Assembly (NCBI GenBank): GCA_046759185.1 | Contig: JBHIBO010000028.1 | Location: forward strand, 1 to 18,045 | DNA from: JAJISK01 sp046759185 | Lineage (GTDB): Archaea; Thermoplasmatota; Thermoplasmata; RBG-16-68-12; JAJISG01 | Direction: 5' to 3' | DNA: 18,045 bases | The notes under the pieces: model-generated | What the model was told of the DNA's origin: nothing | Seen by the model: only the letters and a program-made list of their open reading frames with translations | Databases searched by the model: none | Shown here: positions 1 through 5,278 of the stretch, piece after piece | Layout of the letters: each line of letters opens with the position of its first letter | Position numbering within the stretch: position 1 is the stretch's first letter | Translations under genes and position numbers: made by a program

Positions 1-276
1 GGCGCCAACCAGGATATCTGGGACCGGTTCTATGGATCTGCCACGGGAGACAAGGACCGGATCGGCTGGCTGTCCATCGGCCTCAACCCGCGGGGGACAC
101 CCCTGGACCTGAACCTCACGGACGGGTTCCTCGCCGGATCTGTCAGCATCGGCATCGGAGACAACGACTACCTCGGTGGCGCCAATAAGTCGCCCTTCGA
201 ATGGGGAGGCAATATCCTCGGGGCGACCGTCGAGCTCGATGGGACCGAGGTCCTGGTGAACGGCAAGCTCCTGTAG
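1..276 (+). CDS. M29 aminopeptidase-like protein, C-terminal part (5' end outside window)
   Basis: The frame is open from the first base to a TAG at 274-276, giving the last 91 residues of a protein. It aligns by eye with the C terminus of the complete gene at 13061-14161: both have an IG-x-NP segment, then a GDN turn, then a TNKS/ANKS segment and a final V-DG-x-x-VV-x-G strand pair. In the M29 (AmpS/AmpT-type) family this region normally supplies metal ligands in a T/V-H-I/L-x-x-G strand and a later S-x-I-H-x-D segment. Here those positions read S49 (for His), E67 (for His) and G69 (for Asp), so the usual di-metal site is not preserved in the visible part. Function is therefore uncertain: it has the peptidase fold but may be non-catalytic or use a different chemistry. 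The stop lies 71 bases before the next gene, on the same strand. Confidence 0.75.
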   Translation, partial: GANQDIWDRFYGSATGDKDRIGWLSIGLNPRGTPLDLNLTDGFLAGSVSIGIGDNDYLGGANKSPFEWGGNILGATVELDGTEVLVNGKLL

Positions 277-315
277 GTAAGCGAGCCGGGCCTCGGCGCA
301 AGGAACATATCCCGA

Positions 316-332
316 GGCGGCATGTCGCCGCC
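316..332. repeat. Short inverted repeat (GGCGGC-5 nt-GCCGCC)
   Basis: A 6-bp perfect stem with a 5-base loop lies between the M29-like stop (276) and the first hydratase gene (348). There is no T tract after it, so it is not a classical terminator. It could shape the short leader of the hydratase operon, or it could be chance in GC-rich DNA. A weak A/T-containing patch at 302-309 is the only promoter-like sequence just upstream. Confidence 0.3.
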
Positions 333-347
333 GAAGCGGGGGCTGCC

Positions 348-638
348 ATGGGACGGGCACACGACCGAGGAGGCTGGCCAGATGCCGGCCCCGTCGATCG
401 ATCGGAGCATGAGCTCGAGCCTTGGGAGCACGAGGTCCGCGCGCTCTACCGTGTCCTGGGGGCCTCCAAGGGACTCGTGACCACGGACGAGCTCCGCCGC
501 GGCATCGAAAGCCTGGACCAGGCGGACTATGAGAATCTGAGTTACTTCGGTCGCTGGGTCAGGTCGTTGGAGATGGTTCTCATCGAGAAGGGGGCCTTCA
601 CCAGGGAGGAGTTGGAGCGACGGTGGCGGGAGGACTGA
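348..638 (+). CDS. Nitrile hydratase / thiocyanate hydrolase subunit: beta-subunit N-terminal half
   Basis: The 96-residue protein matches the N-terminal helical domain of nitrile hydratase beta subunits. It has an HD-x-GG-x3-GP opening (residues 5-15), a W-E-x-x-V-x-AL helix, a T-x-DE-x-RR-x-IE segment and a Y-x-x-LSYFGRW segment followed by LE-x2-L-x-EKG. R69 in SYFGRW corresponds to the conserved beta Arg (Arg56 in the Rhodococcus Fe enzyme) that hydrogen-bonds the oxidised cysteine ligands of the alpha subunit. The ATG at 348 is chosen because the HD-x-GG opening sits at the N terminus in the family; the frame is open upstream to at least 201 but overlaps the previous gene. In thiocyanate hydrolase, and in some three-subunit nitrile hydratases, this half is a separate polypeptide. 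A stand-alone hydratase activator also resembles this domain, but it would leave the enzyme without a beta N-half; there is no cysteine here, whereas some activators carry a CXCC motif. It overlaps the next gene by 16 bases. Confidence 0.85.
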   Translation: MGRAHDRGGWPDAGPVDRSEHELEPWEHEVRALYRVLGASKGLVTTDELRRGIESLDQADYENLSYFGRWVRSLEMVLIEKGAFTREELERRWRED

Positions 639-937
639 GTATCCTGAGCCGATTCGAGCCGGGGGACCGCGTTCGCGTCCGCAAGGGTTCCTCTCCCGGA
701 CACGTCCGCACACCCGCGTACGTCCAAGGGAAAGTCGGCGTCGTCAGGGCGATCCATGGCAGGTTTCGAAACCCCGAATCCCTGGCCTACGACGGCGACG
801 GCCTCCCCAAGCAGACCCTCTATCTGGTGCGTTTCTCCATGGACCACGTTTGGGGCGACGAAGACCTCGCCGGGAATCGGGTTCATGTGGATCTCTACGA
901 ACACTGGCTGGAACCCACCCAGGAGGCAGACGGATGA
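623..937 (+). CDS. Nitrile hydratase / thiocyanate hydrolase subunit: beta-subunit C-terminal half
   Basis: The 104-residue protein is the SH3-like C-terminal domain of nitrile hydratase beta. It shows F-x-PGDRVRVR (11-20), GHVRTPAYVQGKVG (26-39), an HG turn, TLY-x-VRF (65-71), VWGDED (76-81) and a VHVDLYEHWLEP end (87-98). R29 in GHVR is the second conserved beta Arg (Arg141 in the Rhodococcus Fe enzyme) that contacts the cobalt/iron site. The GTG start at 623 lies inside the previous gene and is preceded by a Shine-Dalgarno-like GGGAGGAG at 605-612. The stop overlaps the next start as ATGA (934-937), so all three genes should be translationally coupled. Gene order (N-half, C-half, alpha-like) is the order I recall for thiocyanate hydrolase. 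A frameshift within a single beta gene is the main alternative explanation for the split. Confidence 0.88.
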   Translation: MAGGLSILSRFEPGDRVRVRKGSSPGHVRTPAYVQGKVGVVRAIHGRFRNPESLAYDGDGLPKQTLYLVRFSMDHVWGDEDLAGNRVHVDLYEHWLEPTQEADG

Positions 938-1518
938 ACGTTGGCCCCCGGGGGGCAGAACGGGCCCGACACCTGATTTCCCTCCTCGTGGAGAAAGAAG
1001 TGCTGACAGAGGGAGAGCTGCGCCGGTCGATGACGGAGATGGCCGAATGGTCGCCGGTCATCGGGGCCCGCGCTGTCGCCAAGGCTTGGCTCGATCCCGA
1101 ATTCCGCGCGCGCCTCTTCGAGGACGCTAAGAAAGCCTTCGAGGACCTCGGCGTTACGGACGATCTGCCCGATCGGCTGGTCGCCTTGGAGAACACACCA
1201 CAGGTTCATAACTTGGTGGTCTGCACTCTTTGTTCGTGTTATCCATCGAGGGTCCTCGGCCCGGCGCCCGCGTGGTACAAGAGCCTGAACTACCGGGCCC
1301 GTGCGGTGCGTGAGCCTCGCGCGGTCCTCGAGGAGTTCGGGGTGAGCTTGGATGGCGACGTGGAGGTTCGGGTCTACGATAGCACGGCCGATGTCCGCTA
1401 CCTTGTCGTGCCCCAACGACCCTCGGAGACGGAGGCTCTGACTGAGGAGGAGCTCGCCGCCCTCGTTACGCGAGATAGCATGGTGGGCGTGGGTCTTGCC
1501 CGGATCCCCGAGGGATAA
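934..1518 (+). CDS. Nitrile hydratase alpha / thiocyanate hydrolase gamma-type catalytic subunit (cobalt type)
   Basis: The 194-residue metal-binding subunit carries the claw motif VCTLCSC (C97, C100, S101, C102), in which two cysteines are normally oxidised to sulfinic and sulfenic acid and bind a low-spin metal. Thr rather than Ser after the first Cys is the cobalt-type signature. The rest of the fold is clearly present: LGPAPAWYKS (108-117), YRARAVREPRAVL (120-132), DVEVRVYDS (142-150), VRYLVVP (154-160) and the C-terminal LVTRDSM-x-G. The chosen ATG at 934 is preceded by AGGAGG at 921-926 with ideal spacing; the frame is open further upstream but lacks family homology. The enzyme would hydrate nitriles to amides, or hydrolyse thiocyanate to carbonyl sulfide and ammonia; sequence reading alone cannot settle which. 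No separate activator gene, amidase or cobalt transporter is visible alongside. Confidence 0.95.
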   Translation: MNVGPRGAERARHLISLLVEKEVLTEGELRRSMTEMAEWSPVIGARAVAKAWLDPEFRARLFEDAKKAFEDLGVTDDLPDRLVALENTPQVHNLVVCTLCSCYPSRVLGPAPAWYKSLNYRARAVREPRAVLEEFGVSLDGDVEVRVYDSTADVRYLVVPQRPSETEALTEEELAALVTRDSMVGVGLARIPEG

Positions 1519-1533
1519 GGGGCCTTCGCGCTC

Positions 1534-1947
1534 CTAGATTCCCTCGGGCACGTTTCGAGAGAAACCCCAGAGTCGGCCGCCCTGACTGACCACCATGGCC
1601 CCACAGGCCCGGCACTGGAGGTAGGTAGCATTCCCCCCACTACCCAACCGCTCCCACTCCGGGTGGCGACAGTCCACAGGCAGGATTGGGGGCGCGGCCT
1701 TATCGGCGGGAGCCGCATCGCCCGCGGGGGAGTTGGCGGGGGCGACCGCTTTCCCGTTCTGCCTTCGTCCCGCAACGCGCGCCCGAAGCCGCGCCCAGCG
1801 ACCGGGGGAGGAGCGACGCGCCCCACGAGTCTGGGCCAAGAGCCGGTCGACCTCCGCCTTTCCGTATTCCATCTTGAAGTAGCGAGCGAGCTCCATCTCG
1901 TTGCGCCCGCGTGCGATGCCTTCCTTACCCGGGTTCCATGCCCACAT
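1534..1947 (-). CDS. Small zinc-ribbon hypothetical protein
   Basis: The 137-residue protein is not recognised as a named family. Residues 1-60 are basic and helical (rich in Arg/Lys/Glu). Residues 65-90 form a low-complexity Ala/Pro-rich linker. The C-terminal third carries a C-x-H-x16-C-x2-CG pattern (C93, H95, C112, C115) that looks like one zinc-binding ribbon. The ATG start has a good ribosome-binding site, AGGTGAG, a few bases upstream on the minus strand, which supports a real gene. It converges on the hydratase operon with only 15 bases between stops and is divergent from the HTH regulator at 2086. A nucleic-acid-binding role is possible but inferred only from the basic region and the zinc ribbon. 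Confidence 0.6.
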   Translation of the reverse strand: MWAWNPGKEGIARGRNEMELARYFKMEYGKAEVDRLLAQTRGARRSSPGRWARLRARVAGRRQNGKAVAPANSPAGDAAPADKAAPPILPVDCRHPEWERLGSGGNATYLQCRACGAMVVSQGGRLWGFSRNVPEGI

Positions 1948-1983
1948 TTTTGCTCACCTGTCCTGACAATGCACCACGAGGAC

Positions 1984-2004
1984 CATGCCGTTTGAGCCGG
2001 CATG
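1984..2004. promoter_or_regulatory. Perfect inverted repeat, candidate operator
   Basis: CATGCCG at 1984-1990 is repeated inverted as CGGCATG at 1998-2004 with a 7-base spacer. The centre-to-centre distance of about 14 bases is longer than one helical turn. It lies in the 138-base region between the divergent starts at 1947 (-) and 2086 (+), where a dimeric regulator could act on both genes. The HTH_10 protein encoded next to it is an obvious candidate binder, but this is inference from position only. Confidence 0.35.
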
Positions 2005-2028
2005 CGGAGCCGTTCTACAACGGGTGAA

Positions 2029-2040
2029 GGGTTAATACCC
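2029..2040 (+). promoter_or_regulatory. Possible TATA region with GGGT-TAAT-ACCC inverted repeat
   Basis: The only A/T-rich patch upstream of the regulator start (TTG at 2086) is TTAATA, enclosed in the short inverted repeat GGGT-TAAT-ACCC. It lies about 50 bases before the start, which would give a leader of roughly 25 bases containing the GGAGGT ribosome-binding site at 2073-2078. A protein bound at the repeat would cover the TATA box. Confidence 0.35.
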
Positions 2041-2085
2041 CCGTTTTGCACTTGATACATCTAGATCGAGCCGGAGGTAGCTGGT

Positions 2086-2838
2086 TTGCCTGAGGAAGTA
2101 TTCTCGGAAGCGGAAGAGCGAATGTATGCCGCGACGTTCAAGGCGCGACACAACTGCGTGGTCGGGAACCAGTCGCGGGAGAACCCGGCACTGCGCATTC
2201 TCCACTGGTGTCTCAACAACCGAGACATCTTCCAGGTGACGGGTCCGAAGGACCAAGTTGGAAGGTTCGAGGCGTGGATCGAACAGGTGTTCTCCATGCG
2301 CCAGAGCACGGAAACGAAGGACGGAACCCTGATGATTACCCGGGGGTGCGCGTGCGCCACGATTCCTGACAAGACGATTACCAACGTGATCGATGACGTT
2401 GGGGCGTGGGAAATTCCCCCCATCGTGTACGAGGGCGGTTGGGAGTCCTGGCGGGTGATTACATGGGACGAGGTCACCATGCGGAAGCTCTTTCGGGGCC
2501 TTCAGAAGATCGGGGAAGTCGACATCCGGTCCCTGCGGCCCATCGAGAACGCCAAGATGGAGCAGATGATGCTCATGCCCGCCGCGGATGTCTTCGCGGA
2601 ACTGACCGAGCGACAGATCTCCGCCCTCAACCTCGGTCTCGAGCACGGGTACTACTCCCTTCCGAGCGAGACGAAGGTGGAGAACCTGGCGCAAGGTGCG
2701 GGCCTGTCGCCCTCCACCTTCAGCGAACACCTACGGAAAGCGGAGACGAGGATCTTGCGGAACCTGCGGCCGTACCTGGAGGCGTACGCGACGCGGGGCC
2801 CCAACGACTTCGCCCTCGGCCGGTTGCGCCATTCATAA
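2086..2838 (+). CDS. HTH_10 (bacterio-opsin activator type) transcriptional regulator
   Basis: The 250-residue protein ends in a typical HTH_10 domain (about residues 172-226): LTERQ opening, a GYY turn, LAQGAGLSPSTFSEHLRKAE as the helix-turn-helix, then RI-x-RNL. The first 165 residues form an N-terminal alpha/beta module as in other archaeal members, with a C-A-C cluster at 88-90 and a W-rich segment at 119-127; its ligand is unknown. The start is a TTG at 2086: an in-frame TAG at 2062-2064 excludes anything longer, and GGAGGT at 2073-2078 is well spaced for it. The PhzF-family gene starts 22 bases after the stop, so the two may be co-transcribed and the regulator may control it. The upstream inverted repeats suggest autoregulation. 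Confidence 0.9.
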   Translation: MPEEVFSEAEERMYAATFKARHNCVVGNQSRENPALRILHWCLNNRDIFQVTGPKDQVGRFEAWIEQVFSMRQSTETKDGTLMITRGCACATIPDKTITNVIDDVGAWEIPPIVYEGGWESWRVITWDEVTMRKLFRGLQKIGEVDIRSLRPIENAKMEQMMLMPAADVFAELTERQISALNLGLEHGYYSLPSETKVENLAQGAGLSPSTFSEHLRKAETRILRNLRPYLEAYATRGPNDFALGRLRHS

Positions 2839-2860
2839 CCCGTGGGTGCCTTCGGGCCTC

Positions 2861-3649
2861 ATGACCTTCCCGATCTTCAAGGCGGACGCATTCGCTGCTC
2901 GTCCCTTTCGAGGGAACCCCGCGGCCGTATGTCTCCTCCCCGGGCCCCAGGACGCGGCCTGGATGCAGGGCGTGGCCGAGGAGATGAACCTCTCGGAGAC
3001 GGCCTTTGTGTACGAGGAGGGAGATGGGTTCAACCTCCGCTGGTTCACCCCCGTCGTCGAGGTCCCTCTCTGTGGCCACGCGACGCTGGCCACGGCCCAT
3101 GTCCTGTGGGAGGAAGGACGACTCTCCCCCGACCAGACGGCTGTCTTCGCGACCGCCAGTGACGTCCTCCGGGCCAAGAGGAAGGGAACGCATATTGAGC
3201 TGGACTTTCCCGCACTGCCACCGGTGGAGACGGAGGCCCCGCCTGGACTCCTCCGGAGCCTTGGGGTCAAGGCCCGCTACGTCGGCCGGAACGAATCGGA
3301 CTACATCGTGGAAGTGGACTCCGAAGGCACGGTGCGAAACCTCGATCCCGACATCTCGCCGCTGAGGAACCTGCCCCAGGGTGTTATCGTGACTGCAGAA
3401 GCGACTACCCCTCCCTATGACTTCGTCTCCCGGTTCTTCGCTCCCAGTGTGGGGATTGACGAAGATCCCGTGACCGGTGCGGCCCATTGTTGCCTTGGGC
3501 CGTACTGGCAGGAACGGACCGGGGCGAGTGAGTTCAAGGCCTACCAGGCCTCCGCGAGGGGTGGCAAGGTGGGGGTCCGCGTAAGCGGCGATCGCACCTA
3601 CCTGACGGGCGAGGCCGTCACGGTCCTCCGCGGCGAGCTTGCCATCTAG
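2861..3649 (+). CDS. PhzF family protein (isomerase/epimerase-like)
   Basis: The 262-residue protein has the length and landmarks of the PhzF/diaminopimelate-epimerase fold family. They are the opening PIFKADAF-x5-F-x-GNPAAVC, MNLSETAFV (42-50) containing the conserved acidic residue E46 used in PhzF catalysis, LRWFTP-x3-VPLCGHATLA (59-77) and EDPVTGAAH (201-209) near the second half's active-site loop. Members catalyse hydrogen shifts on small acids; the substrate of this one cannot be read from sequence, and most archaeal members are uncharacterised. The ATG at 2861 is chosen because the family motif starts within a few residues; an in-frame GTG at 2846 would add only five. No strong ribosome-binding site precedes it, and an A/T patch at 2831-2837 could serve a leaderless start. 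It converges on the GyrI-like gene, with 36 bases between stops. Confidence 0.92.
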   Translation: MTFPIFKADAFAARPFRGNPAAVCLLPGPQDAAWMQGVAEEMNLSETAFVYEEGDGFNLRWFTPVVEVPLCGHATLATAHVLWEEGRLSPDQTAVFATASDVLRAKRKGTHIELDFPALPPVETEAPPGLLRSLGVKARYVGRNESDYIVEVDSEGTVRNLDPDISPLRNLPQGVIVTAEATTPPYDFVSRFFAPSVGIDEDPVTGAAHCCLGPYWQERTGASEFKAYQASARGGKVGVRVSGDRTYLTGEAVTVLRGELAI

Positions 3650-3685
3650 GGAGCTGCCCAGACCCCCTTACCCATTCGCGGGCTG

Positions 3686-3982
3686 TCACTCCTTCAAGGG
3701 GACCCAGAGGATCGTCGTGAGCTTCGCTTGCGCCTCCTCGAGATGGTCCAAGGGGTCACAGACATACACATCCCCCGGTGGCCCCGCGACCTGGCCAAGG
3801 CCTGCGGCAAGGGCCTTCTGCATAAACTCCGCCCAGGCGTCGCTAAGTTGAGAATAGGGTCCCTGGAAGACGTACCAGGCCACCCTCCCCTGGACGTGCA
3901 TCCAGGCAGGAAGCTCGCCCGCTTGCGCCTCGCCTTGGGCCAGGTCGTCGTACATCCGATGAACTTCCTCGCACGTGGCCAT
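3686..3982 (-). CDS. GyrI-like small-molecule-binding domain protein (single half-domain)
   Basis: The 98-residue protein resembles the second half of GyrI-like/AraC effector-binding domains: a VAWYVFQGPYSQLSDAW segment, an F-x-QKAL helix, GPPGDVYVCDP and a final TTILWVPL strand. Known GyrI-like domains have two such modules in about 150 residues and bind hydrophobic small molecules. Only one module is present here, so it may dimerise to complete the site or be a reduced paralogue. The ATG at 3982 is chosen because GGTGAGG sits just upstream on the minus strand. The reading frame continues upstream into mutY sequence on the opposite strand, but that extension has no family similarity and is antisense to a conserved gene. 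It is divergent from mutY (start 4061) and converges on the PhzF-family gene. Confidence 0.65.
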   Translation of the reverse strand: MATCEEVHRMYDDLAQGEAQAGELPAWMHVQGRVAWYVFQGPYSQLSDAWAEFMQKALAAGLGQVAGPPGDVYVCDPLDHLEEAQAKLTTILWVPLKE

Positions 3983-4060
3983 GGCTTCCCTCACCTTCGC
4001 CACTTCACTGCTTTCGATAAGGCTTGTAGTATCGGGTCTCGTTAAGTACCCATCCCACGC

Positions 4061-5158
4061 ATGGCAACGGCAGTGGAGGAAATAGGAGCCTTCCGGGACG
4101 CCTTGCTCGCCTGGTATGAAGGCAACCGGAGGGACTTGCCCTGGCGGCACACGAGGGACCCCTATGCCATCCTCGTCTCCGAGATCCTCCTCCAGCAGAC
4201 CCGCACCGCCGCCGCTGAATCCTACTACCGACGTTTCATGGACCGCTTTCCGACCCCCCACGCCCTCGCAGAGGCGGGCCCGGAGGAGGTCCTGCATGCT
4301 TGGGAGGGGCTGGGATACTATGGTAGGGCCCGTCGCCTCCACGCCGCGGCCAAGGAGATCGTGAAGGTCCACGGGGGCCTTGTCCCGCGTCGTCCCGATG
4401 TTCTTCGGACCCTCCCCGGCGTTGGGCCGTACACGGCCGGAGCTGTGGCGAGCATTGCTTACGAGCAGAAGGCGCCTGCTGTTGACGGCAACGTGACGCG
4501 GGTTCTCGCGCGTGTGTACCGCATCGAGGAGGACGTTGGCCTCTCTTCAACGAAGCGCCTGATACGCGCCCGGGCTACGCGGCTCGTTCCCGATCGGGTC
4601 CCGGGGACCTTCAACCAGGCCTTCATGGAACTCGGAGCCCTCGTCTGCCTGCCCAGGAAGCCTCGGTGTAAGGCGTGCCCGATACGCCCGTGGTGCCAAG
4701 CCCGAGCGGCGCGAGTGGAAACAACCCTGCCTCGACGGGGGAAGGTCTCTGCCGTCCCCACTTTGGCTGCCGTCTTCGCCCTCCTGGAACGGCACGACAA
4801 GGTTCTCCTCGTACGTCGCGGGGAGGACGAACTCCTCGGCGGGTTGTGGGCGTTGCCCGGGGGCGAACTCGCGGGAACCGAATCCCCTGGACGGGGACTC
4901 CGTCGCCTCCTGCGGGAACGCCACGGGGTGAGGGCCCGCCCGGGGCCCGAGATCGGTCGTCACGTTCACACGTTCAGCCACAAGCGGTGGGATGCCGTTG
5001 CGATTCGATGCGAACTGGAGGAGGACCCGATCCTGAGCGCGCATCAGCGCTGGATCCGTCGGGAGGAGCTGGGGGATCTCCCCCTCGTTCCCTTTCATCG
5101 CGCCTTCTTGGAGGAACACGGTTCGCCGTCTCTGGAGGCATTCACCGTGGAGCGCTAG
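4061..5158 (+). CDS. mutY: A/G-specific adenine DNA glycosylase MutY
   Basis: The 365-residue protein has all expected parts. These are the glycosylase core with SEILLQQT (catalytic Glu at 41), GLGYYGRAR (84-92), the helix-hairpin-helix LPGVGPYTAGAVA (118-130) and VDGNVTRVLARVY with the catalytic Asp at 142. A C-x6-C-x2-C-x5-C 4Fe-4S ligand set follows at C196, C203, C206 and C212. A C-terminal NUDIX-like domain (about 230-365) holds GLWALPGGEL and an FSHKRW loop (F305-S306-H307), the loop known in bacterial MutY to read 8-oxoguanine. The enzyme removes adenine mispaired with 8-oxoguanine in DNA. No ribosome-binding site precedes the ATG, consistent with a leaderless transcript. It is divergent from the GyrI-like gene and converges on the M3 peptidase across 120 bases in which no gene was recognised. 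Confidence 0.95.
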   Translation: MATAVEEIGAFRDALLAWYEGNRRDLPWRHTRDPYAILVSEILLQQTRTAAAESYYRRFMDRFPTPHALAEAGPEEVLHAWEGLGYYGRARRLHAAAKEIVKVHGGLVPRRPDVLRTLPGVGPYTAGAVASIAYEQKAPAVDGNVTRVLARVYRIEEDVGLSSTKRLIRARATRLVPDRVPGTFNQAFMELGALVCLPRKPRCKACPIRPWCQARAARVETTLPRRGKVSAVPTLAAVFALLERHDKVLLVRRGEDELLGGLWALPGGELAGTESPGRGLRRLLRERHGVRARPGPEIGRHVHTFSHKRWDAVAIRCELEEDPILSAHQRWIRREELGDLPLVPFHRAFLEEHGSPSLEAFTVER

Positions 5159-5278
5159 GGGGTCCCAGCCCTCCGCCTCACCGCCTCGATGACGATGTGG
5201 AGGGGGATCTTGGCCGCGTGGCACGCCCCCGCCTGACCAGGCGACAACCGTATGTGCGTCCTCGGACCCGGCTTGTGG

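Noticed and set aside
348..638. Nitrile hydratase activator (P14K/NhlE-like) instead of a beta N-half
   Set aside because: The adjacent gene is only the beta C-half, so the N-half is needed as a subunit, and there is no activator-type CXCC motif.
3983..4372. Upstream extension of the GyrI-like frame on the minus strand (to a 228-residue product)
   Set aside because: It is antisense to conserved mutY codons, has no family similarity, and a good ribosome-binding site supports the ATG at 3982.
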